In this document: positions 50,161 through 63,300 of the stretch, one piece after another | How the letters are laid out: every line of letters starts with the position of its first letter | Numbering within the stretch: position 1 is the stretch's first letter | Source: Liolophura sinensis | Taxonomy: Eukaryota; Mollusca; Polyplacophora; Chitonida; Chitonidae | Assembly: GCF_032854445.1 (NCBI RefSeq) | Contig: NC_088295.1 | Span: forward strand, 49,153,385-49,217,384 | DNA length: 64,000 nucleotides | Direction: 5' to 3' | Position numbers and translations under genes: made by a program | Notes under the pieces: generated by a model | Databases searched by the model: none | Told to the model about the DNA's origin: nothing | Seen by the model: the letters and a program-made list of their open reading frames with translations, nothing else

Positions 50161-50824
50161 TTTGAACATGGAATGTGATAAGCATTTAATAAAGCACCAT
50201 GCTGGGTAATATTTATGTTTTGACCAGAGCTGTGCTGTATTTGTTGTAAGACACTTGTTTTTGTCACGGGGTATAAAGTGATGATCATCTATTGCATGGT
50301 AATAGATATAAACCCCATCATGGATACTGATAATTGTTATTATTTATTTTATTATGATTTTATTCTTTATTGTACAGCAGTTTACACAACCAGAGCTAAG
50401 TATGTTTATCTCGACCAAGAAATGGTCTATCTCTCTTCTGGGGCAGGAATATTATTATCGCTGTTTCGGAACACTTGTGATTACTGTGGCGTTTAATACC
50501 TTGTCAGGTCATTTAATCTTTTCGTTGAATTTAACTTATTGTTTTTTCGTGATACGATCAGATTGTATGCTGTTAATATTATTTGAGGAATGTGGGCTGC
50601 TGCAGTAAATGATAAACCAACACAAAATATCATTTGTCTTGTGATGTCCATTAATTTGTAATCTCCAACCAGTTCTGGGCACATTAAATATATTGGAAAA
50701 ATTCACTAGTAGAGTGTTTCTCTATATGTGTGTGTTTTGGTTGTTCGATCAGCTCTGTTAGGCTTAAACCAAATCTGACATAAACAGTTGGTCATTGGCT
50801 GTAGATGCAGTTTTCAGGTGCTTG

Positions 50825-51075
50825 TAGTTTAACAACGTACTTAATAATTTTGCAGGAGTCATTACATGTGTGCACATGTACATATACTGTGTCTTCTTGT
50901 GGCATGGCGAGTCCATGCCGCCACTGAAGCATGATGCCGAAGACGCCAGACATGACACCACCCAGTCACATTATACTGACACTGTGCCAACCAGTCATGT
51001 TTCCTTGTTCTAACCTTTCACAGCTGAGCGCAGTGAGGCAGCAGCAAATACCATTTTTCAAATCTTTGGTATGAG
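50825..51075 (-). mobile_element. SINE family 2, truncated head
   Basis: Shares CACATTATACTGACAC, CCAACCAGTCATGTTTCCTT and TATGAGCCGACC with the 26845 copy. Confidence 0.65.
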
Positions 51076-51079
51076 CCGA

Positions 51080-51530
51080 CCCCAGTTTTGGCTAAATCCA
51101 AAACTAATGTCACGAGAATGTGTACGGGGTGTGTGTGTGTGTGTGTGTGTGTGCAAACGTACCAAGTTTGGTGGTGAGTGATTAAGCCCTCTTAACGTTA
51201 AGAGCATGTATCTACCATAGCAACTAGCAAATGTCTGTCTGCGGGCATGCCCTGTCTGTATGAGTCGTACAAGCTCTGAGTTCTATTCAGAGACCATGCG
51301 GTTGCGAATTCGCCCCCTGGCGGCCAATACTAATGTGTGCGGGATGTGTGTAAGCGTACCAATGAAAATTGGCGGTGGTCTGATTAAAAGAAGAGTTAAC
51401 AAGCCAGATGCCAATCCAGAAGCCAGTTGTCATTTCGCCCTCTGGCGGCCAAATTAAAAACCAATGTCACGAAAGTGTGCGCGGTGTGTTTGTGTGTAAA
51501 CGTACCAGGTTTGATGGCATATTAATTTAA
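51080..51530. repeat. Repeat with ~125-bp units carrying CTCF-like motifs
   Basis: Three diverged units contain AATGTCACGA, GTGTGTG and AACGTACCA. Two contain CGCCCCCTGGCGGCC (51311-51325) and CGCCCTCTGGCGGCC (51436-51450). The first unit carries a (TG)n run at 51129-51152. Confidence 0.7.
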
Positions 51531-51544
51531 ACTAGCATGATATT

Positions 51545-51690
51545 GCTGTTTTAATCTGAATATCGAACTGACAACTGACATCCAACTTATTTCTGAATAT
51601 CAAACTGGCAACTGACATCTGACTTATTTCTGAATATCAAACTGGCAACTGACATCTAACATATTTTTGAATATCAAACTGGCAACCGCG
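51545..51690. repeat. 37-bp minisatellite, four copies
   Basis: Unit GAATATCAAACTGGCAACTG plus ACATCTAACTTATTTCT. Confidence 0.85.
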
Positions 51691-52151
51691 AACTGGCATC
51701 TAACTTCACGATCATTCTGCAAATCTATGTTTTGATGATATGTAGGTATAGTATTCGAGAACTTTTTACGTGTATAAATTTCAACAACTGCAATTTTATG
51801 ATACACTTCTATACTCGACACAGTATAGATCTTACCCTAAGACCTGGTTTCAAGAACAGCAATTTTCCTACACACTTCTGATCGCTTTACAGAAGACCTC
51901 AGCACGGATCTTAAAACTGGTTTAATATGTGATTATTTTTCAGCTTCTATGACATTTCTGACCTGAATGTAAAGTTCTGATTTGGATGAGGATGATTCTT
52001 CAATTTACATAAACACCGAATAGAAATTAAGTCAATAAAACAATAGAAAATGTGAAGAAGAAAAACTGTTCATATATTACTGACATATATACATATTAAA
52101 TGCCGGAAAGTAGTTACATGAATACATTGCATAAGCACCAATATGGCAGGG

Positions 52152-52156
<5 letters not shown>

Positions 52157-52207
<51 letters not shown>
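52157..52207. repeat. (TA)n microsatellite
   Basis: Uninterrupted TA run of about 50 bases. Confidence 0.95.
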
Positions 52208-52211
<4 letters not shown>

Positions 52212-54216
52212 GTATTTTATTATATATGCCTGCATATTGTATAAGGTATATAGTATATACACAATACTGTTAACAGTTGCTGATCCGGCCTTGTGTCACA
52301 CAAACACTGGATACAAGCAGTGCCGCATGGCTTAATGGTTAATATACAATGCTATGATCAATAATACCGAAGTTGTTACACGTATGCGACAAGCAGACAG
52401 CTTCCTCGAGCCAAATCTTATTATGGAATCACGGGTATAGTGGAAATTCCAACAGTCAACAAAACAATCAATCCATTCATCCAGTGTCACCGTAAGGTCC
52501 CTCAGGTTTTTGACAGGTAGATACAGGTCTACTAGCTAATATGTGTATTTCCATATCACACTTCAAGTGAGCATAAAACCTGCCGCTATGTATACATAGA
52601 AAAAAGGATATAGGGCACAGTTATCATTGACAAAAATGTTTTTAAAAATCTATAAAGTTTTGAAATCCGAGAGGGATGAAGTTCAGCATTGAGGGTATGG
52701 CACTGACGGACAATTCACTCTAAGTAGCAATGTTGTAGAAGCCCTTATGAATAGTGGATAGAGAGATATCGATGCAATAAAATTGCGGTTAGTTTGGGTG
52801 TTAAATTGATGCATTTTGGACCACACATTTATGATCAGAGAACTGAAAACTGCTGCCCATGTCACAATGCGTGCGTGCTGGCAGGAAAAGCGCCTTTGTT
52901 TATCATAGTCATGGTCATTGTTTGAAGAGAAATATTGTGATGTTGTAAATGTTTACACCTATGCAAGACGAGGACGAGCAGGACTGCTAAAACACGACGC
53001 ATGTGTCCATGAACATCGACCTGAGCGAGCGCCAAACTAAACGAAACATCGGCCCTTTGAATATGGAACAGAGCTGATACTCTTTGGTTGTTTTTGTTTG
53101 TATTATGCCACTGTGACATTGTTTAATACCGATGGTGCGGGAGAGCTCCTAGGTTTTGTGTCGTCACTTTAGATAGCTATAGTATGGCAAAATGACGTGG
53201 TTAGGGTCTTTATTATTCCCACATAATGACGTATGACTTCAGAATTACTTTAAGGTCTTTGGAGAGAGCACAGGTGACAGGATCGAGTTCCTGGTTAGTG
53301 ACTGTAAGGGCTCAGAACGTTTAATGTGAAGGCTAAGCTGGGAACATGACCAACCGATCTCAGAGCTAAAGCCTAATGTGCGTTTTGGTAGACGGGAACC
53401 CTTGGGCAATGTGGAAGGACGACGTTCCCCTAAGTCTGTTATATAATTATGCATTTTATTTACATATGGTTACGTCACAATACTCCCACTCACTACTTAA
53501 TTTCGTGGTGAAGCACCAAGGCCATTTTCTACGCACAGCGGATGGATTTCGACAGTAATTGTGGACTCCTAGCCCGTCACTGAGCCTGGTTTTAGGGGTC
53601 ACATGGACTAGGTGTTTGTGAGGCCATTTTGAGGTCCACGTCTGGCAGGTGATCCCCGACTCAGTGTGACTCAACTTCCCGCGATAATCCCGTCCGTCTT
53701 TGTGTTTACTTTTGAAACACTTCCCTGTGACAAAGAAAGGAGATAACGGATGAAGACTACGCTATACATATGCAGGTTAACTGTTGAAGGAACACTTCTC
53801 TATACATAAGAAATGTAAACCTTCATAAAGCAGGTAACAGCTATAAAATTATCCATCTAACATAAGTCTGTTGATGGACTGAAGTGGCGTTAAGCCATGG
53901 TCATACATCATTCATTCATTCATTCATAAAGAAAGGTTTGGTTCACAAGCTCCGCTGTGTATAATAGCATAGAATGATGTATTTTACACAGTTTGGAACC
54001 GGTGTGTTTAGGGGCTTGAAATGGTCCTTACTACCAATAAATAAATACAAATCCTATCTATAAAACGCTAAGAGCAATACATAATGCAACATTAAACCAA
54101 CTTTTGCATCCTATCATTCAAGAACAAAAAACACCAAGTAGACCATCAATGCCCCAATAATGTTACTCTTTACGTATGCATGGCATTAATGTTATATTTG
54201 AGCTAGAAGGTATTCG

Positions 54217-55007
54217 TTATGATTTACGATTCCACGAAGGCCATATTTTTTCATGTATAAAGACTATGAAAGATATGTCTGGAACGTTACGAAAACGACG
54301 AAAGTGATATTCTTCTTCAAAAGATTTGTAGGCAAGAACACAGCGATTCTCTTTGATATACTTGAGCATTTTTCTGATTTTATTTTCATCACGTAACTGC
54401 ATGTGAGTTACGAAAACATTTTTATTGCATGACTTACGCTTGGCTTTCTTCTCACAAATAAATGGGTAGGCGTAATTGGGAAGTTGATACTCAGAGCCCG
54501 CCCACACGCCTTCCCAACCAAAACCTTTGCCCCTCTCCTTCCTGACCAGTGCCAAGGTGCTGTGAGTGCCCGGATGTCCCTTGACCCAATGGCTAAATTT
54601 CATTGGTCGGTCTTTTTTCTTGGCCACGTTATACCATACAAATTTGTGCTGGATTTTCCTTCCGCCTGTCCGCCATATTTGGACGTGAGAATGGTGCTTC
54701 TTCAGGTGATTCTTGAGAAATTGGTCTTCTTTGGCACTGTCGATGCTAACAAGCTTGGACCCGGTGGTAAAGCAATGTTTGCTGGCAGCCGCGAATTGCG
54801 ACTTTGGATAGACGTTGAACTTGTAACAGCTTCTCCTGAATTTCTGCCAACCTTTCTCACAAACTGGATATGAAATTTTGCGAAAAGTCAAAATGAGCTT
54901 CTTAATGATAGGTAGAAAATGACAACTTTTTCTCAAGGCTTTACGCCCACTAAACCAATTATATATGAGAGCATGTATTGGTGATATTTCCGTGGCAACA
55001 TCATCCG
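54217..55007 (-). CDS. Astacin gene: C-type lectin-like domain, last exon
   Basis: Acceptor TCTTCCTTTAG; one-base phase matches the preceding astacin exon. After about 50 linker residues the CTLD begins [18 protein letters not shown] and continues [20 protein letters not shown] to [10 protein letters not shown]. About 65 basic residues follow, with TAA at 54219-54217. The usual sugar/calcium motifs (EPN or QPD, and WND) are not seen: the loop reads GHPGTH and [10 protein letters not shown], and an internal Cys is missing. Calcium-dependent sugar binding is therefore doubtful. It could also be a separate lectin gene, but the in-frame splice argues for fusion. Confidence 0.85.
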
Positions 55008-58000
55008 CTAAAGGAAGATAAAATGTGATCATCTAGAAAAATAGTTTGATGCCATTAACTTTTGATGTTATTAATTATATTAATTATATATAATGTTGTA
55101 CCTGTGTATATAGATTTTCTTAACCAAATCCTGTTGCAAATCCCACGAATTGCCCATAGAATTATATGCTTATCTCGTCACATCAGGTTTTATTTATTTC
55201 ACATATAGGAGCCACTCCTTATACATAATTCAAGAATTCATGGCTTTATTATGTAACACCGAAACGTGTCAAACCAACCCTTACAATGACACCTCTAAAA
55301 GCTACTAAAGTTGCTTGTGAACGGTTACCTGTGTCGTTGGAATCCCGTCGTCGGTTACACTTGTACATATCATTGAGCTGAGCGATGTCTAGGTTACTCA
55401 GTCCCTTCCTCTGGCCGATCTTCAGCCTTAACCTCTTACCCGGACCAATAACCTGCCAATCAATGGTTTCTGTATAACTAAGCGAATTATACAATGTGAT
55501 ATGATACATAATAATGAATATTTTGAGCCATCCAGGTACAATTTATAAGGCAAAACTTTAAATCTGATCAACTGGATAAAAATTCACACACGTAAGATAC
55601 GTTCTGCATGGCGAAAATTTCAGACATGCTCACAATAAAATGAACCACTTTTTGAAAGTTGCAGATGGCGTTGTGGTGCAGCATTCCTGGCACAGGAGAC
55701 AAGCATGTGGTAAATGATAACTTATGTACTGATTATCACTGGCCAGATATAGCATCTTATATAATATTCATCAGTGAAGTATCTTTTTCCTTACGTCTGG
55801 AACCTATACATTGGTCCCAGCTTATGAATAGACCAATACAAATGAATAGACTAATACAAATGAATAGACCATTACAAATGGATAGAACAATACTGTACAA
55901 GATATTCATGAATAGACCTTAACCCAACGGATAAAGCAATTAAAATAATAAGTACTGCAACAAGCTATAATAATATTTAAAAGACTAGAGTACACATCGC
56001 ACTGACAGAAGAAAATACATCGCTTCGTTACATTTTAAAACGATATCTCCCTAATCCCTTTTGAGTCAAACTTCTTATACTTGTATCGTAATTTTCCCGT
56101 CTTTCGTAAACGCTTTTCAACAGTAATGAGTCACACTTGTTACCATTATCGTGCTTTACCTGCTCTTGGTAATTAACGTCTGACTTTAACGAGTGACCCT
56201 TCTTCCCCGTATCGTGTATTTCGCGTTGTTGGCAAAAGCCATCTGACAGTGATGAGTCACACTTCTTACCTGTATCGTGTTTTTTCCATTCTTGTAAACG
56301 CCATCTGACTGTAATGAGTCACATTTCTTACCTATATCGTATTTTTTCCATTCTTGTAAACGCCGTCTGGCTGTAATGGGTCACGTTTCTTACCTGTATC
56401 GTGTTTTTTCCATTCTTAGTAAACGCCGTCTGACTGTAATGAGTCACACTTCTGTAGTCGTAAGGGAATCCCCTCGAGGATGTCATAGTGGTCTTTATCT
56501 TCTCGAAATCCTTCATATATTTGTCTGGAATATTGTCCCTCAGAACCCGGATGTACTTATCCCTGTCTGGACGACTCTGGTGAAGTAATATTATGACAAA
56601 ATTATTGCCGTTTTTTGACAATACCTGCTGTCAGGTACGGGTGGAAAATACCGGGCTCGAACATCAAAGTATGGCACCAAACAAGTGACAGATCTTCAGA
56701 ACCATAGTCAAAGAGTCGGGCTACATGTAGATTCGAACCTGCAAACTGGTTATCGCATGGTTCCGAAGCTCCTGAAACTGAATAACTTGGCCAACTAATC
56801 CCGGCAATATAACAATTAAGGGAGCTACAGACAAGTTTACAGACAAGTTTATAGAATAAAACTAGTCATTTGAATTTCATCAAAAGTTTGACTTCAGCTA
56901 CGGTTTTCACCTAATGAAAAGAAGAATGTGATAGCGGTCGCCTATATATAAACATCCAACACATTTCTACTTAAAACACCAACAGTAAATATCAGTGTTC
57001 TGTCTTAGCTTAATCTCTCAAAGTCTGTCTGCAAATGCACACCCACAACCCCCAAGTGTTGTTTAATAGCAAAAAATAAAATTCCTGTCAGAAAATAAAT
57101 ATGGTACGGTAAATAAAAATGTCAAAGGCGATATTAAATACACCATTGCATAGGTTTAAAGAAATAAGAACTTCGGTATCAAGAAAGCGGCTAAATATTT
57201 GAATAGTAATTAAGTGACCTATGTTGTCGGTGGTTTCACGTGGAATCACGGCTTAACTGAAGCCTATAGGTATACAATATTCCATGATTTATTGTTTCGA
57301 TTTTATTATGGAACACGTCTGGGTTCACAGAGTTCAGAACTATTCGGCTTCGCTTACCATCGCTGAAGGCCGTGAACAGGCAAGGATTGAAAAAACATTC
57401 TGTGAAAATAATCTGTGTGAAATCCTCCCAAACCGTAACAGATTTTATATTAGCCTGATTCCCAGTGGTTAAGGTGTTTGCCTTTCACCGACTAGGATAC
57501 ACGAGACGTGGGTTCAATCCCATATTTGGACAGGTAACCTAAGATTCGCCAACTTCCATCGTTCTGTGACCCTTAATGTTCGCTTGAGACCACGTTCCGC
57601 CAGTATGATATATGTGACACGAAGGGGAATACGCTAGTATCGAGCCAAATGTCGGTGGTTTTATCCGGGTATCATGCACAACACTGTCTCGATCACATGC
57701 AGGTGAAAAATTCTTCATTACTGCGTTAAGCAATAACAAAATAAAATCCGGGTTTTTCGCTAATTTGCTTCTTAAATATGGTTCAAGTGACCAGAGTGAA
57801 ATGTATTTTGTACCAAGTTGATGCATTAAGATTCTAACATTACATTTCCCTGGCGTCTTTGCCTTTAGCCCTATGACTTCCCAATACCTGCTCGTGCCAG
57901 AATCCTAACGCGTGCACCGTCTCGTGCAGCACCGTTCCAAAGAAGTGACAGCCGTCTCCCATGCTGATCTTCTGCTGACCTTTTACTCGACCAATGGACG

Positions 58001-60262
58001 ACCAGCATCTGCAAGAGACGATACAATTCTCCTGTATATTTATATGAGCTTGGGTAGGTCTATAGAATTATCCCAATTACCTCGGCCCAACTGTTCACAA
58101 CTTGTTTCTCTTTTGGACAAGGATGACATTTTCTGGAGTAGGAAGATTACAGACAGAGGGCATTTTTAGTCTCCTTAGCTTTCCGGCCCCTGGCCAATGT
58201 GGTGGCTCACCTGAACCCTTCGCTTTCCAGCCCCCGGCCAGTGTGGTGGCTGACCTGAACCCTTAACTTATCGACCCAAGCCAATGTGGTGGCTGACCTG
58301 AACCCATAGCTTATCGACCCCTGGCCAGTGTGGTAGCTGACCTGAACCCTTAGCTCATCAGCCCCTGGCCAATGTGGTGGCTGACCTGAACCCTTAGCTT
58401 TCCGGTCCCTGGCAGTGTGGTGGCTGACCTGAACCCTTAACTTATCGACCCAAGGCCAATGTGGTGGCTGACCTGAACCCTTAGCTTATCGACCCTGGCA
58501 ATGTGGTTGCTGTCCTGAACCTTTAGCTCATGGACCTTGGCCAATATGGTGGCTGACCTGAGCCCTTAGCTTATCGGCCCCTGGTCGATGTGGTGGCTGA
58601 CCTGAACCCTTAGTTTATTGGCCCTGGCCAATATGGTGGCTGATCTGAACCCTTAGCCTATCGGCCACTAGCCAGTGTGGTGGCTGACCTGAACCCTTAG
58701 GTTATAGGCCCCTGGCCAATGTGGTAGCTGACCTTAGCCTATCGGCCCTTGGCCATTGTGGTGGCTGACCTGAACCCTTAGCTTCCAGCCCCTGGCCAAT
58801 GTGGTGGCTGACCTGAACCCTTAGCTTGTCGACCTGTGGCCAATGTGGTGGCTGACCCGAACCCTTAGCTTGTCGAACCCTGGCCAATGTGGTGGCTGAC
58901 CTGAACCCTTAGTTTATCGGCCTCTGGCCAGTGTGGTGGGTGAACTGAACCCAGTTCTAGAGGAATCAGCCGCGGCCTACAGTCAGGCACTTTTGTCAGG
59001 TATCTGGTGATAGACCGGCTTCCCCTACCCGTAAATCTGATCGCTGTCAGTCAGAATAAGTGTTACAAAACACTCAAATAAATAAACGAAACAGTTTAAA
59101 CCACAGAGTAATCATTCCCTAATGCATTTATTGATTTTATTTTATTTATTTGATTGTTTTTTACGCCGTACTCAAGAATATTTCACTTATACGACGGCGG
59201 CCAGCATTATGGTGGGTGGAAACCGGGCACAGCCCGGGGGAAACCCACGACCATCCGCTGGTTGCTGGCAGACCTCGTAATGCATTTAAACACATTCTAT
59301 AACAAGAATGGGTAGAAATGAGATAGGATGAATAGAATCATATCGCTATATGTAAAAAATATATATACTTACCTGCCATCATAATCAAATACATGACAAT
59401 GGTGATGACGAAAGAGATAAACGGCAAAATTAACCATTCAGTTGTTAAGAATGTGCTACCAATAATTTGCATAATTACTAACAACGTCAAGGCCAGAAAT
59501 ATTATTCAAATTGAAATAAATGATGCATAGAACAACATACACAAACGTTAACAGGCAAGGAATATTTCCGTTAATTTCATGGAAGGTACTGTATACGTAT
59601 TCTTTCTAAATGTAACTCACCAGGTTCGTTGATAAAGTAGAGATAGTCCTCGTCTTTAGACTTCCTCCTGACAAATCGTATACACGTGTGCTCCTCTATA
59701 TGTGCCATGGCTTTCTTGATAACGTTCTCAGTATTCTTGGCTGGGAACACATGAAGTCAAGAGTTAGATTACACACAAATTAGCATAGCATGCACAGCCG
59801 ATTTGTGCGCTATTCCGAATGGATTTACTTGCTACTATTTAAGCGTTTACATGAAGAGTTAGAATAGCCCAATTGAGGTAAATTGACAACAGACCGTATT
59901 TCAGCTGTTACATGTGATCATTTGTCATACTCTCGTCGCTGTTTTGGTTTTAATCTCTGTATTGTAAGACTTTTATTATGTTACATTCTACACAGAACAA
60001 ACTTTGGACAACATGTTACAGAACAAACCCGCAGAAATATCAAGATGTTTTAAACCTAACTGTCTAAACATATCAATATTATGGCTTACGGTATTACAAT
60101 ACTTCTTGGGCCATCGTTGGCAGGGGCATGTAGCAGATTTATCCGAAAGATAGCCAGCCCTTGACCTTGTGCCATCAGGGGGGTTGCGTGTTGGAGGTCC
60201 AGTTCACGTCCTGGCCCAGTTCGTTAGTATGGTGTGTGTGTGTATATATATATATATATACA

Positions 60263-60301
<39 letters not shown>

Positions 60302-63300
60302 GGATTACCTATCTCGCCCACCCATAAACCTGGTTACTATTATATAAGTGAACCACTTGTTAGAACGATACAAAAAGAGCATCAAACATAACGGATCTCC
60401 GCATAATTTCGTGACGTTTTGCAAATCAGATAGTACTCACGCATGTCCTTGTCGATGACGTATGGAACCTTCCCCTTTGGCCAAAGCCGCGATTTACGCC
60501 GAACAGCGGCACGTTTTGTCCGACGTCGACGCTGAGATGTCTGACCGACGTTGTCAAACATCTGGAACCTTAGCTCGTCGTCCAGGACAATGTCCCGTTA
60601 AAAATGGCGAGCTGTCATGTGTACCTGCAAGAAAATTAATGTGTTATGATAAAATATTATATATATTATACAAATAAGATCCTCATAACAAGGGTTTTAT
60701 TTCTTATATAAGTTTCAGTTCAAAAACAGAAGCAAAGATAAACAGCGAAGGAACATTTGCGAGTTCTTAATCAGTGTTACTGTGGATAGAAACCTCCATA
60801 TCGTATATGACATGAAATGTAAAATATTTATCTACTTTCGAAAAACAATAAATACACCAAATGTAATGCTATTTTACGTCGCCAAGAGCTGGACAAAGTG
60901 CAATACCACGTTACACAAAACTGTTTCAGTAATGTGGACGTCGTCGATTGATGGCATTCCTTAAATTACTTTACGGTATTTCTTAAATTACTTTATGATA
61001 TTTCCTAAGATACTTTACGGTATTTCTTACATTAGTTTACGGTATTTCTGGAATTACTTTATGGTATTTCTTAAATTATAACCATCAGATATTCTAGAGC
61101 TGAAGTCTAAATTATAACGATCATGAAAAGAAGGATTCTAAACTATATATATCAAAAAGAACATAGTACCAGGGCTCTAAATATAACCGTCCAAAAGTTA
61201 AGTTATAACCATCCAAAATTTAAGTTCTAACCATCAAGAGTAGCTGGGTGCTAAATTATAACAAAGAAGAACGGGTTCTCAATTATAACCACCAAGAAGA
61301 GAAAACATTTTACTCTTGTTAAATGGTAATACACCTACCTTAGGACGCAGTTAATAGTGTAAAAAAAACAGTACTTAATGAAAGGACAAGTGACTGGCTG
61401 CCATTCAATACCGTTGGGTCTTTGTTGTTATGAACGTTAACAAGTGATCGTGTTTGTAGTTACAAAAAGTTAGCACAACACTCAATCAGCAAACTTGTTT
61501 AGACTGTGCACTGACTCTATAGTTATTACCAAGAGTATGCCTGAAGCACAACTCTTATTGCAGGTAATGTGTGGCGATCATGTTAGTTCAGAACGAAGTA
61601 TCTATAACCAAAAAAAACCCAATGATGTGGACAATGTTAAAACCAGACACAGGTTAACGATTGAACACTCATGACCATCCCCCGTTATTAGTGGATCATG
61701 TTAGAGTCACACACATGATCGCAACAAACATGACCAACCCACGGGATCTGTGTCTCTCTCAGTCTCGGTGCCACGGAGGTAATTATTAAGGGATCGGGAT
61801 AACCCACCTGCTACCCGGGGTTTGTGGGCTTTCGACTCTTCGTGCCAGGCGCACAATGACGGGGGACAGACATCTGAAAAACATAGCCAGGTATTTAAAG
61901 TACACTTTAGAATAAGATATTTGAGAGTCCAGAGACGCAAATAAGAGAAAAGGCTTGCAAGAGACCCACACCTCTCTCCCATACCCCTCCCTAACCACAG
62001 GTTGTTACATGAGCCTGTGATTGCACTTTCACGAGGGTGCTAGTGTGTAAAGTTTGCGGATGTTTACAAGATGAATCTGTGTAGTGATTGTAGTAGGTGT
62101 ATATAGTTCGTATATTATAGCATGCATTTGTGAAAACATGCGTTGGTGCCATATGGTTGGCATATGCTCCCTAAAAAGCTGGGTTAGGTTTATTATCACG
62201 AGTCTTGGTACATGTTGACACTGAGCCGGAAGAGTAATTATAGGTGACCTGGGTAGATGTACTCGAAATACACTTTAACAATATCTATATATTATGTCAC
62301 GTTAAGAATGCGTTGTGTACTTATGCGAATTTAAAATCGGAGTTCAACTTTCAAAACCAAATTGACATTATCGTTGCACGCTGGTGCATGCGTGTTGGAT
62401 TTAAACAGGCCTATACGTTAGTTGTTAAATGGTTACCCAGGCACGAAGTTTACACCATCACCGTTAGAGAACCAATGTGACCCAATGGTGTCGGATTAGA
62501 GACTTTATTTAGAGTGTCACAGTCAAACCGGATGTAAACGTTCCATCACTCTGAAATCGCATTAGAATCGGGTGTGAGTTTTACGTAAAGTACTACACAG
62601 TACGGAATCAACATCATTCTGGTAAGATCACAAAGCGATCTTACCCTTAAGTCTAACTTCAATCATTTACTTTATGTTTCTTTCCGTTTACCTAATATTT
62701 GTTGTACAATATCCTACCCAAAAATTACCTTTTCAAGCAAAATTTTGACCTTGTAATATGAGACACAACATTTTTAAAGTGATTTGAAATTTAAACTTAA
62801 GTCTAAGATCGCTTCGTGATCCCGAGGCCGGACGTTTATTTCTATACGTCAGGCCTCGGTATTATGGTAAAACGTCGTTACGAATTCTTATCTAAATGTT
62901 GTATTATCCTTTTGTGGAATTGGAATCTGATGTCATCTTCACATTATACATTGCTTTAGAAGCACGTGTAAACGCTGTGCCATCATTAGCGCCTATTACA
63001 TTTTAGTCGGTACTCGAGAAGTAAATATACAGATATGACAGTGTTAGAAGAAACCGGAGTGTTCATAGTAAACCCCTGCCCTTCACCTGAATCCTAACCG
63101 ATATCCCCACTTAAAACGACTCAGCCGACGTAAACAGAGCATGATTCGAACCTGTGACTTGGTTGGCCAATAGCCTTAGAGTTGTAGGGAGTCAACGTTG
63201 TAATATACAATGTTGTAACAGTGCAACACGCTGACATGTGCATTGCCATTGACGTTACAATCACGTTAGTCAGTGATAGCTTTTTGGAGCCGTCAAAAGA

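Larger units (their letters stand above)
46453..54216. other. Intergenic region
   Basis: Starts with the SMPD2 3' UTR. It contains an ATT microsatellite (47860-47880), a minisatellite (49540-50160), a SINE family 2 copy, a CTCF-motif-bearing repeat, TG and TA microsatellites and a 37-bp repeat. No gene recognised on either strand. Confidence 0.5.

Noticed and set aside
54484-54873. 129-residue plus-strand open frame
   Set aside because: It is the antisense shadow of the C-type lectin exon.
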